Shown: in pieces, positions 1 through 8,829 of the stretch
Position numbering within the stretch: the stretch's first letter is position 1
Layout: each line of letters begins with the position of its first letter
From: Hymenobacter nivis
GTDB taxonomy: Bacteria > Bacteroidota > Bacteroidia > Cytophagales > Hymenobacteraceae
Length of the DNA: 64,000 nt
NCBI RefSeq assembly: GCF_003149515.1
Contig: NZ_CP029145.1
Location: forward strand, 4,774,001 to 4,838,000
Direction of reading: 5' to 3'
Program-made: the position numbers and the translations under genes
The notes under the pieces: generated by a model
Told to the model about the DNA's origin: nothing
Seen by the model: the letters and a program-made list of their open reading frames with translations, nothing else
The model's database searches: none

Positions 1-1358
1 AGGGCCAGGGCCAGGCCGGCGCCGTAGTAGTAGTAGCTGAGGAAGGTGTTGGCGGTGTTAACGGGGTCGATGCTCGCCCCCCTATCGGCGAAGACGGCCT
101 GCTGGCTCATGCCCACGGCCGAGGTGTAGCGGGCCCCGGGGCTGTTGAGGCGCTCGCTCACCCAGTCGCTCACCTTGTCAAAAAACGCCGCGTCGTCGTA
201 GTCGTGGGTGCGGCGCAGTGTCAGCTCGCCGTAATACTGCGTGAAGCCCTCGGCCAGCCACAGCGCGTCGCTCATGTTGGTGCGCTGGAAGTTGAAGGGT
301 TCCAGGTCTTTGGGCCGGATGCGCTTCACGTTCCAGGCGTGGAAAAACTCGTGGGTCACCGTGCCCAGGTTGCTCAGGGCGTTGGCCCCCTGTAAGTCGC
401 GCGGGGCCGTCAGCGATGTCGAGTTGCGGTGCTCCATGCCGTCGCTGGTGGCCTGCGGCAAGTAGTTGGCCAGGAAGGTATAGCGCCCGAAATCATACGT
501 CGGCAGCTCGCCAAAAATGGCCTTTTCCTCCCTCACCACCTGCTGCACGCGCTGCATGTACTCGTCCACGGCGGCGGGCGTGTCGGGGCTCATCACGGCC
601 AGCGCAATGGTCTGGCCGTCTTCCTCCCAGGTGCGCACCTGCTGGGCCCCCAGCATCGTGGGGCTATCCATGAGGTAAGCCCAGTTGGGGGCTGAAAAGG
701 TGTTTTTCTCGCCCGCGGGCTGCAGCTGGGTAGCTATTTTCCAATCGGGCAAGGCATTGAACTGCACCTCCACCGGGCGGTTTTCCAGCCCCAGCGCGTA
801 GCAAAACACGGCCGGCGCGTTCAGGTGCGCGTGCTGCGCGTCCACGCCGGCGTAGGTGCCGTCGCTGCGGTTGGCGTACAGCGTGTAGTGGAACACCACC
901 GTGCCGTCGGCGCCCGGCGTCACGTCCCAGCCGTAGGCGTCGGGGCGGGCCGTGGGCAGCGGGTGGTCAGCGCCATCGGTGGCCACCACGTAGTACACAT
1001 TTTTGATGAAGTCGTGCTGCGAGTAACGCCCCGGCGAGCTGCGCGCCATGCGCACCCGCAGGGGCCCCGGCGGCAGCCCCGCAAACGTGGCCGTGATGCG
1101 CGCCTCGTGGTGCACCGCGTTCGGAAACGCCACTGCGTAGCGCACCGCGGGCCCCGCCGCCTTGGCCGGGGCCCCGGGAGCCTTGGCGGCGGGCTTGGCC
1201 GGGGCCCCGAGCTTGGCTTTGGCCGCTGGTTTTGCCGCCGGTTTGGCCGGGGCGGGGCGGGGCCGCGGGGGCACCGTTTGGGCCCACAGCGCGGCGGGGG
1301 CCAGGCCGGCGCACAAGGCTAGGGCCAGCAAACGCGTGGCGTACTTCAGATTACTCAT
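1..1358 (-). CDS. M61 family peptidase (glycyl aminopeptidase type), C-terminus outside window
   Basis: Partial gene; about 452 residues are visible and the C-terminus lies beyond base 1. The ATG at 1358 opens a signal peptide ending near ALWAQT, followed by an Ala/Lys/Pro-rich linker of about 40 residues, then the beta-rich M61 N-terminal domain. The zinc-binding motif HEFFHAWN is read near base 350, followed by KRIRPKDLEPF and the downstream LAEGFTQYYGE segment, as in the M61 family. M61 enzymes are zinc aminopeptidases, here predicted to be exported to the periplasm. A PDZ domain normally follows the catalytic domain and would be outside the window. A TACATTTG element lies about 110 bases upstream. 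The family assignment is secure; substrate is unknown. Confidence 0.93.
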   Translation of the reverse strand, partial: MSNLKYATRLLALALCAGLAPAALWAQTVPPRPRPAPAKPAAKPAAKAKLGAPAKPAAKAPGAPAKAAGPAVRYAVAFPNAVHHEARITATFAGLPPGPLRVRMARSSPGRYSQHDFIKNVYYVVATDGADHPLPTARPDAYGWDVTPGADGTVVFHYTLYANRSDGTYAGVDAQHAHLNAPAVFCYALGLENRPVEVQFNALPDWKIATQLQPAGEKNTFSAPNWAYLMDSPTMLGAQQVRTWEEDGQTIALAVMSPDTPAAVDEYMQRVQQVVREEKAIFGELPTYDFGRYTFLANYLPQATSDGMEHRNSTSLTAPRDLQGANALSNLGTVTHEFFHAWNVKRIRPKDLEPFNFQRTNMSDALWLAEGFTQYYGELTLRRTHDYDDAAFFDKVSDWVSERLNSPGARYTSAVGMSQQAVFADRGASIDPVNTANTFLSYYYYGAGLALA

Positions 1359-1467
1359 GCGGCAAGGACGGGAAGGAGTACAGCGGATTTTGGTACAATA
1401 ACAAGGGCGTAGCGCGTAAGCCGGTTCGCAGGGCCGTCGCAATAAGTATTTTCCATTACCGAACCCC

Positions 1468-1475
1468 CAAATGTA
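1468..1475 (-). promoter_or_regulatory. candidate -7 element (TACATTTG) for the M61 peptidase
   Basis: Read on the minus strand, this matches the Bacteroidota sigma-A -7 consensus TAnnTTTG exactly and lies in the intergenic stretch upstream of the M61 start, leaving a leader of about 105 nt. Assigned by motif and position only. Confidence 0.4.
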
Positions 1476-1494
1476 GGAAAATAATTGGCCCTTC

Positions 1495-2250
1495 CTACAC
1501 AGCCTTTTCCGCTGGCCCCACGGGCCGGAACACGGTGCCCTCTACCGCCCCGCCGAAGAAGTAGGCCGGGGGCCCCGGGCGCAGCCCCAGCCCGGCCAGG
1601 GCCCCGTGCAGGTCGGGCAGCTGCTGGGCGCGCAGGGCCGCCACCGCCCCAAAAAACCGGTACATGGTTCCCAGCAGCGCCCGGTGCCAGCCCCGCCGCG
1701 GCCGGCTGAAATCGGCCAGCAGCCACGGCGCCGCGGGGCGCCGGGCCGCTGCCAGGCGGGCCAGGGCGGGCCCCAGCGCGGCCGGCGCAAAGCAGTCGAG
1801 TACGAAAAACGTCACCAGCGCGTCGAACTGCTCGCCGGGCTTCAGCGCCGCCTCGGTTCCCAGCCGAAACTCGACCTGCCGCGCCGCGCCCGGCCACTCG
1901 CGGTGCAGGCGCGCAGTGGCCCGCGCCAGCATGGGCCCCGAAGCTTCGAGGTAGAGTACCGCTGCACCTGGGCGGTGGCGCAGCACTTCGCCCAGCACCC
2001 AGCCCGTGCCGCCGCCCAGTATCAGCACGCGTGGGGCCCCGGCGGGCAGCCCGGCCAGCGCGGCCCGCTGCGCCGCCCGCAGGCTGCCGCCAAACACGAG
2101 GCCCGCCAGCGCGTCGTAGCACCAAGCAATGCGGTCGAAGTTGCCGCTAAGGCGGGCTGCGGGGCCCCCAGTGGGCGGTTCGGGGCGAGAAATTGGAGAA
2201 TTTGTGTTCAATTTGAAAAAAATGTGCTGCTTCAACCGACTGAAAAACAA
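1495..2250 (-). CDS. class I SAM-dependent methyltransferase
   Basis: A 251-residue reading frame. Motif I, the SAM-binding loop, is visible as VLILGGGTGWVLGEVL around residues 73-88, followed by an acidic strand end (LYLEASGPML) and a motif IV-like region (FDALVTFFVLDCF). This is the Rossmann-fold class I methyltransferase pattern; the substrate cannot be told. There is no ATG near the 5' end: the frame opens with TTG at 2250 immediately after a stop, and other TTG codons lie at 2235 and 2211, so the start is uncertain. The likely true start is before the LSGNFDRIAWCYD segment, which is typical of the family N-terminus. The gene is transcribed away from the tRNA-Leu gene. Confidence 0.85.
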   Translation of the reverse strand: MFFSRLKQHIFFKLNTNSPISRPEPPTGGPAARLSGNFDRIAWCYDALAGLVFGGSLRAAQRAALAGLPAGAPRVLILGGGTGWVLGEVLRHRPGAAVLYLEASGPMLARATARLHREWPGAARQVEFRLGTEAALKPGEQFDALVTFFVLDCFAPAALGPALARLAAARRPAAPWLLADFSRPRRGWHRALLGTMYRFFGAVAALRAQQLPDLHGALAGLGLRPGPPAYFFGGAVEGTVFRPVGPAEKAV

Positions 2251-2323
2251 CTAGCCCAGGCCCCAGCGGCCGCCACAGCCGAAAAAAATTTCGCGCCGCT
2301 TGCGCCGCGCCGCGCCAGCCGCT

Positions 2324-2331
2324 TACCTTTG
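2324..2331 (+). promoter_or_regulatory. -7 element (TACCTTTG) ahead of tRNA-Leu
   Basis: An exact match to the Bacteroidota -7 consensus TAnnTTTG, 50 bases upstream of the tRNA 5' end and correctly oriented, so it is the likely tRNA promoter. A TTG about 21 bases upstream (2300-2302) could serve as the -33 element. Confidence 0.5.
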
Positions 2332-2381
2332 CAGCACCAAACGGCAACCTCCCCTAGGAGGTTTGTCGCCGCGGTACCGCT

Positions 2382-2463
2382 GCGCTTGTGGCGAAATTGG
2401 TAGACGCGCTGTCTTCAGGCGGCAGTTCCGCAAGGTGTGGGAGTTCGAGTCTCCCCGAGCGCA
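2382..2463 (+). tRNA. tRNA-Leu (anticodon CAG)
   Basis: Acceptor stem GCGCTTG (2382-2388) pairs with CGAGCGC (2456-2462), followed by discriminator A at 2463. The anticodon stem CTGTC/GGCAG encloses a 7-base loop TTCAGGC whose middle triplet is CAG, reading CUG leucine codons. A long variable arm and a T-arm with GTTCGAGTC are present, as in class II tRNAs. CCA is not encoded and must be added enzymatically. A Rho-independent terminator follows within 10 bases. CUG is a dominant leucine codon in the neighbouring genes. Confidence 0.97.
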
Positions 2464-2469
2464 CGTTTT

Positions 2470-2502
2470 AAAAAGGCCAATCCGCAAGGGTTGGCCTTTT
2501 TT
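2470..2502 (+). terminator. Rho-independent terminator after tRNA-Leu
   Basis: AAAAAGGCCAA pairs with TTGGCCTTTTTT around a 10-base loop; the U-tract runs straight off the stem. It sits seven bases after the tRNA. Confidence 0.9.
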
Positions 2503-2591
2503 CGTTGGGCCGCAGCCAGGCCGGGGGCCCAGTGCGGTGGCCGTTTCCGGAGCAGTTTCGTTCAAAGCACTGTTCGTTTGCCGCCCCGCTC

Positions 2592-3281
2592 ATGCCCAAT
2601 ACTTCCACTTCGCCCACGCCGCCGCCGTCCCGCTGGGGGGCCTTGGCCGGCCTGCTCACCGCCGAAGCCGTAGGTGGGGCCCTGGTGTTCGTGCTGGCGT
2701 TCGGGGTGTTTTTTTACCTGGCCCGTGAGGTATTTGCCGAAAAATCGGCGGTGTTCGACAACTGGGGCTTTGCGCAAATGGACCGCCTACGGGCCGCCGC
2801 TCCGTGGCTCACGGCCTGGGTGTTCCGGCTCACATTCTTCGGGTCGGTGGCGTTTTTTGTGCCGGCCAGCCTGCTGGTGCCGCTGGTGCTGCACCGCCGC
2901 GGCTTCGTGCGCTACGCCGTTGAGCTACTGCTGGCCATGGGCGGCGGCTTGGTCCTCAATGAGTTGCTGAAGGCGTACTTCCAGCGCCCGCGTCCATCCA
3001 CCGCCCTTATCTACCAATACGGCCTGAGTTTTCCCAGCGGCCACGCCATGATGAGCATGGCCTACTACGGCTGCCTGGCCTGGCTGGTGGTGCAGCACAC
3101 CGGCCGCTGGGGCTGGGGCATCGCGCTGGTGGCTTTTGCGCTGCTCATCGGCCTCACCCGCATGTACTTGCACGTGCACTACCCCACCGACGTAGTGGCC
3201 GGTTTTGCCGGCGGCGCCGCATGGCTGGTGCTGCTGCGCACCGGCGTCCGGCTGTTCTGGAAAGAAGAGAATAAAATGTGA
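2592..3281 (+). CDS. PAP2 family membrane phosphatase
   Basis: 229 residues. Five to six hydrophobic segments surround the three acid-phosphatase motifs: C1 as KAYFQRPRP (from about residue 127), C2 as SFPSGHAMM, and C3 as TRMYLHVHYPTDVVAG with the catalytic His and Asp. PAP2 enzymes dephosphorylate lipid phosphates such as phosphatidate or undecaprenyl pyrophosphate on the outer face of the inner membrane. The ATG at 2592 was chosen because the 29 codons before it overlap the tRNA terminator and do not look like protein. The stop codon falls inside a long inverted repeat shared with the convergent GAF gene. The family is certain; the lipid substrate is not. Confidence 0.93.
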   Translation: MPNTSTSPTPPPSRWGALAGLLTAEAVGGALVFVLAFGVFFYLAREVFAEKSAVFDNWGFAQMDRLRAAAPWLTAWVFRLTFFGSVAFFVPASLLVPLVLHRRGFVRYAVELLLAMGGGLVLNELLKAYFQRPRPSTALIYQYGLSFPSGHAMMSMAYYGCLAWLVVQHTGRWGWGIALVAFALLIGLTRMYLHVHYPTDVVAGFAGGAAWLVLLRTGVRLFWKEENKM

Positions 3282-3354
3282 GGAGAATGTGGAGGGTGTG
3301 AAAGATGTGAGAATATGGAGATGAGAACGGTCATCTCCACATTCTCCTCACATT
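3275..3354. terminator. long inverted repeat, likely bidirectional terminator
   Basis: Two perfect 20-base arms (3275-3294 and 3335-3354, beginning AATGTGAGGAG) with a 40-base loop, placed between the convergent PAP2 and GAF genes and including the PAP2 stop codon. A related, less perfect pair with the ATGTGAGGATGTGG core is found at 13820-13905. Confidence 0.6.
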
Positions 3355-3357
3355 AGA

Positions 3358-5733
3358 TTACAGCTTCACTTGCACGCGCAGGGCCAGCAGGCCCTTTGCG
3401 CCTTGCAACTCTTCCAGTTCCAATTCTTCTACGCCGGGCTCTAGCAGGCCGCGGTCCTGGAGGTAGTCGATGTACTCGTGGTACTCTGTGGCCTCGCGGG
3501 TTTGGGCGTACACCAGGGCCAGGCGGCCGGGCTGCGTGAGGCGCTCGCCGGTGCCGAGCACGGTGGCCTTGTCGATGCGTTTCTTGATGATTTCGTAGCG
3601 GATGTTGTAGGCCCCGTCTACGTCGAACTGGCGTTCGTCCTGCCGGAAGCGGATGCTCAGCGGCTGGCCGTGGATGTAGATGAGCTGGGTGGTTTCGAGT
3701 GGCACGGGCAGGGTGGCCGCCAGCGCGTGGGTGAGCCGCGTGATTTCCACCATCGTAAGTAACTGCCACAGCCGCAGGTTTTTGAGGAACACCAGGTCGA
3801 ACGGCTTGTCCTGTACCAGGGCCTCGCCCACGTAAATATTGTACTCCACACCGTCGGTGCGGAAGCGCTGGAAGTAGTGCGGGAACATGGCCTGGGCCTT
3901 GGCTTCCTCGTCGTCGAGGTAGGTGCTCACCGCGTCGTTGATGGCCGTCACGCTCTGCTCGAACGCCTGCCGGCGCTTGTACAAAATGCCTAGGCGCGGG
4001 TCGATGTTGGCCCAGTAAGTGGTGATAACCGGCCGTAGCTCGGGCGTATGCTGGGCCAGGTACTCGAAGAGTGGTTCCACTTCCAGGCGCAGCGACTCGT
4101 AGATGCTCAGCTCGTCGCCGCTGATGATGCCCTGGTGCAGGCGGCGCAGGTTCTTGTTGACGTAGAACTTCAGCTCGTCCAGAATGGGCAGCTGCCGGTG
4201 CTCCGACGCTTTTTTCAGCACCCGGTTGGCTAGGGTGAGGTGCTCAATGAGGTCGCCCTCGATGGCCGCGTTGCGGGCTGTGCTGCTGCCGCGAATGTCG
4301 CAGGAGCCGTGTAGCGGGTACACGTCGGCGAACACGATGGCCTCCATCTCGACTCCGCGCTCGCCCTCGTCGTGGCGGGCCAGCAGGCGGCGGGCCGCGT
4401 CGGCGAAGCGCCACTCCATTGTGGGGTGGATGGGAGTAAACCGCTCCTGCATCACGGCCTGGATGCGGGTCTGCAGGTCCTCGGCGTTGCGCTTCACGGC
4501 TACGGCAAACAGCGGCACGAACTGCGCGACCTTCTCTAAGGCGAACTCATCCAGGTCGCCGGCGGTGGGCGAGCCGATTTCGAGCAGGCCCACCGTATCG
4601 CCGCCGTAGGGCAGCAGGGCCAGGATGGCCGAGCGGATGCCCAGCTCCAGAATCTGGGCCCGTAGGTCGTCCGGAATGTCGGCCCGTGCCACGTCGGAGA
4701 GCACCAGCGGGCGGCGCTCGCGCAGCAGCCGCTCGTAAATCTGCCGGAAGCCGCTGTCGGCCCGGTTGTGCTGCACCTGCTTGGTGAGGAAGCTGTGGTT
4801 GATTTTGCGGCCGAAGTCCACGAAATCCTTCTTCTTCTCGTCGTAGGCCGCGATGCCGAGCTGCAAGGCGGGCCGCGCAAACAGTACCCGCAGCTTCTCC
4901 TGAATTTGCTCCAGCCGGTCGGACGCTTGCAGCACGTCGCGCTCCAGCAGGTCGTACTTCAGCTCCGACAGCACTTCCTGGTCCGTCACGTCCACCAGTT
5001 GCAGCACGTTGAAGCCCTCAAGCGCGAAGTGCGCGGGCGGCAGCAACTCGCGCCACACGGCCAGGTTGTGGCGCTGGTGGCCCAGCTGCTCGCACTGGGC
5101 CGGCGTGAGCACGGGGGCCCCGCCCACCACCCGCACCTGTATGAACGACGAATCGACGCTGACCCCGTAGTGGCGGTAGAGGCCGATTTTGTAGTCGGGT
5201 ACTGTGAAAATGATGGCCCCCGCCGCTGGCAGCTCCACGCCGTACACGCGGTGCAGCACGAGCTGGTAGGCCATGCGCGCCATGTACCCTTCCATCTGCG
5301 CCAAGTCGAGGTTCAGGGGCTGTTTGATGGTGCGCTCTTTGTTGAGAAGCACCTCGGCAAAGCGCGGCGTGTAGTAAAAGCTCGTGCGCCCAAACGGTGG
5401 AACGGCCCCGCTGATGGCAGAGTCCGTAGCCGCAGTTGGGAACACGGCCAGCATCATCGTTTCGAGCAAGTCGCGCGCCTGGTCGAGCACCGCCGGGTCG
5501 GGCAGGGGGCCCCGCAGTGCGGGCGTGCGCGCCGCCTGCCGGGCAATGGCGCGGGCCAGCAGCGCCAAGCCGGGGTTAGTATCCGTTTCGCGGGCGCGCC
5601 AGTAGGCCAGCAGCGGCTCCAGGCTGAGGGCCGTGGCAAACGGAAACACCGAGGGCCCCGGCCCGGGGCCCCCCGGCGCGGCCCCAGTCACGAAGGGGGC
5701 CGCTGCGGCAGTATCAACAGCAGAGACGGGCAT
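3358..5733 (-). CDS. large GAF-domain protein
   Basis: 791 residues from the ATG at 5733; an open extension to 5925 lacks protein-like character and overlaps the neighbouring lipoprotein, so it was not used. A central GAF-like domain is seen around LGIRSAILALLPYGGDTVGLLEIGSP. It is followed by a conserved-looking block (VYPLHGSCDIRGSS) and, nearer the C-terminus, FRTDGVEYNIYVGEAL. There is no signal peptide, transmembrane segment, kinase or response-regulator module, so it appears to be a cytoplasmic sensor-type protein with large family-specific flanks. GAF domains bind small ligands or cyclic nucleotides, but the ligand here is unknown. The name rests on the GAF part only. Confidence 0.8.
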   Translation of the reverse strand: MPVSAVDTAAAAPFVTGAAPGGPGPGPSVFPFATALSLEPLLAYWRARETDTNPGLALLARAIARQAARTPALRGPLPDPAVLDQARDLLETMMLAVFPTAATDSAISGAVPPFGRTSFYYTPRFAEVLLNKERTIKQPLNLDLAQMEGYMARMAYQLVLHRVYGVELPAAGAIIFTVPDYKIGLYRHYGVSVDSSFIQVRVVGGAPVLTPAQCEQLGHQRHNLAVWRELLPPAHFALEGFNVLQLVDVTDQEVLSELKYDLLERDVLQASDRLEQIQEKLRVLFARPALQLGIAAYDEKKKDFVDFGRKINHSFLTKQVQHNRADSGFRQIYERLLRERRPLVLSDVARADIPDDLRAQILELGIRSAILALLPYGGDTVGLLEIGSPTAGDLDEFALEKVAQFVPLFAVAVKRNAEDLQTRIQAVMQERFTPIHPTMEWRFADAARRLLARHDEGERGVEMEAIVFADVYPLHGSCDIRGSSTARNAAIEGDLIEHLTLANRVLKKASEHRQLPILDELKFYVNKNLRRLHQGIISGDELSIYESLRLEVEPLFEYLAQHTPELRPVITTYWANIDPRLGILYKRRQAFEQSVTAINDAVSTYLDDEEAKAQAMFPHYFQRFRTDGVEYNIYVGEALVQDKPFDLVFLKNLRLWQLLTMVEITRLTHALAATLPVPLETTQLIYIHGQPLSIRFRQDERQFDVDGAYNIRYEIIKKRIDKATVLGTGERLTQPGRLALVYAQTREATEYHEYIDYLQDRGLLEPGVEELELEELQGAKGLLALRVQVKL

Positions 5734-5801
5734 GGCAGCTAAGGAACAAAACGGTGGTATGGGGCCCCTAGGATGCACCGGGGCCCCGGCGGGGCGGCCG
5801 C

Positions 5802-6419
5802 TTATTTTTTGATGAGAACTGGTGCCACCCGGCCAGTTTCGGTGGCGCTGATGGGCTTGGCGCTGCCGGTGCTGAGGTTGGTCAGCCGCCCCGTTTTCGA
5901 AAGGTTGCGGTAGCAGGTGCAGCAACCAGTACCATAAAACTCACCGGTCAGGGCCAGGCTATCCACTTGGTACCGGCGCGGGCTGTCGCGTAGCAGTTTT
6001 CCCGCTTGGCGCACCTCAATGCGGTACAGATAAGTGTCGAGTTTGCGCGGCCCGGCCTGCGTAAACGGCGCGTTGTTGTTGATAAACACGGAATCAGTGG
6101 TAACCAGGGGCTTTGTGGTCGTTGTGGACCGCACCACATTCACCTGGTCGAACGTGCCCGCTTTATCAAGCAAGTCGGCGTAGATCGTTAGCGAATCGGA
6201 TTTGATATTGGGCACGCCTTTGGCATCCAGGCGCAGCGTATAACGCTTGAGCACCACGGTATCCAGCTCGGCTGGCGCAAAGCCGCTGGTACCGGTAGCA
6301 AACTTGAAGTAGAACGCATCGGCGCGCGCGTCGTTGCAGTCGCACACGTTGTTGGCGCAGCAGCCGGCCAGCGCGCCGGCCACCCCCAGAAAAGCAATCA
6401 ATCGGAACAACCCAGCCAT
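5802..6419 (-). CDS. cysteine-rich lipoprotein of unknown function
   Basis: 205 residues. The N-terminus is a lipoprotein signal (LIAFLGVAGALAGC, Cys20 acylated), followed at once by a Cys cluster (CCANNVCDCND) and, near the C-terminus, a second one (GTGCCTCYRNLSK). The rest is beta-rich, about 200 residues, predicted to be membrane-anchored in the periplasm or on the surface. The paired Cys clusters suggest disulphides or metal binding, which is inference. The start at 6419 is supported by a TATCTTTG element only four bases upstream, so the mRNA is probably leaderless. The upstream lipoprotein gene ends 22 bases before. No family was recognised. Confidence 0.8.
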   Translation of the reverse strand: MAGLFRLIAFLGVAGALAGCCANNVCDCNDARADAFYFKFATGTSGFAPAELDTVVLKRYTLRLDAKGVPNIKSDSLTIYADLLDKAGTFDQVNVVRSTTTTKPLVTTDSVFINNNAPFTQAGPRKLDTYLYRIEVRQAGKLLRDSPRRYQVDSLALTGEFYGTGCCTCYRNLSKTGRLTNLSTGSAKPISATETGRVAPVLIKK

Positions 6420-6423
6420 GCCC

Positions 6424-6431
6424 CAAAGATA
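6424..6431 (-). promoter_or_regulatory. -7 element (TATCTTTG), four bases before the ATG
   Basis: An exact TAnnTTTG match ending four bases before the ATG at 6419. With the usual Bacteroidota spacing the transcript would begin at or next to the A of ATG. It lies in the short gap after the upstream lipoprotein gene, giving the Cys-rich lipoprotein its own promoter. Confidence 0.6.
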
Positions 6432-6441
6432 CGCCGGGGCC

Positions 6442-7104
6442 CTAGCGGCGGCCACGCGCCGCGGTGGTGGGCAGCGTGGGGTTGTCCACGGGGTGGGCCA
6501 GCAGCAGCGGCCGGAGCCGGGCAGCCGCCGTATCAAGCTGGGGCCGAATGTGGGCCAGCGCATCGCGCAGGGCTAGCACGTCGGCCAGGCGGGGGGCATT
6601 TTTCTGGGCGTAGCCGTGATACATGGCCACCCGGGCCCGGCCGCGGCCCTTGCCGGCGTAGGTGCCCAGCAGGTGGCCCTGGGCGTCGGAAATCTGTAAT
6701 TCGGCCGTCAGGTCGGTCTGGTACGTTTCCAGGGGCACGCCCAGGAAGGTGGGGGTGAGCAGCAGCGTCATTTGCAGGGCCTGGAGGCCGCGGTTAAGGC
6801 GGCGCTCGGCGGCCTGGGTAATCACCAGGCGCACGTAGCCGTAGGTGGCCGAGTCGGTGGGCTCAGCCAGGTTGCGTTGCAACTCGTTGGTGAGCAGGCG
6901 CAATGGGTCTTCGGGCAAAATGCCGTCGCTCAAGGCCAGGGGCCCTGGGTCGGCGGCGGTTTCAAGCGGGGGCAGGCGCTCGTGCAGGGGGGCGAAGGGC
7001 GTGGCCGCCAACGGCACTTTGGCCGACTTGCAGCCACCGGCCAAAAGCCCGGTAATTGTTAAGATTGTATAAATATAATACAAGTTTATTTTTACGGCAC
7101 GCAT
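6442..7104 (-). CDS. lipoprotein of unknown function
   Basis: 220 residues. The N-terminal hydrophobic segment ends in a lipobox LLAGGC (Cys25). The mature part has a helical middle (residues about 75-115) and a region ELQISDAQGHLLGTYAGKG that resembles the beta-hairpin of small envelope lipoproteins. No known family was recognised. It is transcribed in the same direction as the Cys-rich lipoprotein that follows, 22 bases away. Upstream, 7105-7245 is AT-rich and holds no gene. Confidence 0.75.
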   Translation of the reverse strand: MRAVKINLYYIYTILTITGLLAGGCKSAKVPLAATPFAPLHERLPPLETAADPGPLALSDGILPEDPLRLLTNELQRNLAEPTDSATYGYVRLVITQAAERRLNRGLQALQMTLLLTPTFLGVPLETYQTDLTAELQISDAQGHLLGTYAGKGRGRARVAMYHGYAQKNAPRLADVLALRDALAHIRPQLDTAAARLRPLLLAHPVDNPTLPTTAARGRR

Positions 7105-7245
7105 GCTAATGACCAGAAATTTAATAGATAATTACTAAATAAGAGTGCCTAAAAAACGCAGAAATGCACTTTAAGTCTTAGCGAGGCCTAAGGTAACAGT
7201 TTGTCGGGACATGCCGGCCGTAACGGAAAGATTAAATTCGGGGGC

Positions 7246-8658
7246 TCAATGGCTCGTAGCGGCCACCGGCTCGGGCAGCGCGGCCGGGTCGGGGCCCTGG
7301 TAGTCGTCGATGAACTCGCCTTCCCAGCGGGCCACCACGGCCGAGGCCAGGCAGTTGCCGAGCACGTTCACAGCGGTGCGGGCCATGTCCATCAGCGCGT
7401 CGATACCCAGAATGATGAACACCGGCCAGGCCGGCAAATTGAACGAGGGCAGCGTGGCCAGCAGAATCACGAGTGAGGCGCGCGGCACCCCGGCCACGCC
7501 CTTGCTGGTGAGCATAAGCGTGAATACCAGCAACATCTGGTCGCCAAACGAGAGCGTGACGCCCGCCGCCTGGGCCACGAACACGGCCGCCAGCGAGAGG
7601 TAGAGCGTAGTGCCGTCGAGGTTGAAGGAGTAGCCCGTCGGCATCACGAAGGCTACGATGCGGCGCGGCACTCCGATGCTTTCCATCGCCTCCATGGCGC
7701 GTGGCAGGGCGGCCTCGCTGCTGGTGGTGGCAAAGGCAATGCTCACCGGTTCGGCCACCGCCGCCACGAAGCGCCGCAGTGGAATGCGCATGAGCAGCGC
7801 CACCGGCAGCAGCACCAGCAGCACGAAGACGATGAGGGCCCCGTAAAGCGTGAGCAGCAGTTGAAATGCGTTGAGCAGGGGCCCAAAACCCATTTTGGCC
7901 ACCGTGTAGGCCATGGCCCCGCCCACGCCCAGGGGCGCAAAAAACATTACCACGTTGGTAAACTTGAACATCACCTCCGACAGGCTTTCGCAGATTTCGA
8001 GCATCACGCGTCGGGGCCGTTCGGGGGTGAGGGCCAGGCCGATGGCGAAGAGGATGGCGAACACTACCACTTGCAGCACCTGTCCTTCGGCCACCGATTT
8101 AGCAATGTTTTCGGGGAAGATGTGCAGGATGATATCGGCCGTGGTTTGGGGCGCGGCGGCGACGATGACGTCGGCTTTTTCGGTAATGGCCGCGTGCTTG
8201 ATGCCTACCCCGGCCTTGGTGAAGTTGATGGCCGCCAGCCCGATGAACAAGGCAAAAGTGGTTACTACCTCAAAGTAAATCAGGGCCTTGAGCCCCATGC
8301 GGCCCACCTGCTTGAGGTTGGCGTGGCCGGCAATGCCCACCACCAGCGTGGCAAACACCAGCGGGGCGATGATGGTCTTCACGAGCCGCAGAAATGCGTC
8401 GCTGAGCACCTTCAGGGGCAGGGCCACGGCGGGGGCGTCGTGCCCGATTTCGATGCCCACCAACATGCTCAGCACAATCCAGCCCGTGAGCGAGCGGCGC
8501 GGGGCCACGGCCAGCGCCAGGGCCCCCAGGGCGGCCCAGCGTGCGGCCACGGGCACGGCGGCCGGCAGGGCCAGCTGCCCGGTTTGGGCCAGAACTGTGA
8601 GCGAAACGGCCAGCAGCATCAAAACCAGGGCCGCAACGGCAACGCGCGAGAGCTTCAT
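7246..8658 (-). CDS. dicarboxylate/amino acid:cation symporter (DAACS family)
   Basis: 470 residues from the ATG at 8658 (MKLSRVAVAAL); the open frame upstream overlaps the divergent epimerase gene and is not used. It shows multiple membrane segments and family hallmarks: the re-entrant/TM7 region MPTGYSFNLDGTTLYLS, the LTSKGVAGVPRAS loop, and the terminal NVLGNCLASAVVARWEGEF. The family (GltP, DctA, GltT) imports glutamate, aspartate or C4-dicarboxylates with Na+ or H+ across the inner membrane. Which substrate is used cannot be decided. The divergent neighbour is a dipeptide epimerase, which fits uptake and use of peptidoglycan- or peptide-derived acidic amino acids, but that link is inference. 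Confidence 0.93.
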   Translation of the reverse strand: MKLSRVAVAALVLMLLAVSLTVLAQTGQLALPAAVPVAARWAALGALALAVAPRRSLTGWIVLSMLVGIEIGHDAPAVALPLKVLSDAFLRLVKTIIAPLVFATLVVGIAGHANLKQVGRMGLKALIYFEVVTTFALFIGLAAINFTKAGVGIKHAAITEKADVIVAAAPQTTADIILHIFPENIAKSVAEGQVLQVVVFAILFAIGLALTPERPRRVMLEICESLSEVMFKFTNVVMFFAPLGVGGAMAYTVAKMGFGPLLNAFQLLLTLYGALIVFVLLVLLPVALLMRIPLRRFVAAVAEPVSIAFATTSSEAALPRAMEAMESIGVPRRIVAFVMPTGYSFNLDGTTLYLSLAAVFVAQAAGVTLSFGDQMLLVFTLMLTSKGVAGVPRASLVILLATLPSFNLPAWPVFIILGIDALMDMARTAVNVLGNCLASAVVARWEGEFIDDYQGPDPAALPEPVAATSH

Positions 8659-8829
8659 GGGCAACAGGAAAATAGATGTGGACCGGATGAAGAAAGTCCG
8701 GGCTAGGCAAAGGTAAGGGCCGGGGCCCCCGCCCGGTATGCTAGCCAGCAGAGTCCCACCGGGGGCTTGCTGGGGCTCCAGTGCCATTTCCGCCGCATCT
8801 TCGGGCCGTCCGTGCCCTTTGCTCCGCCC

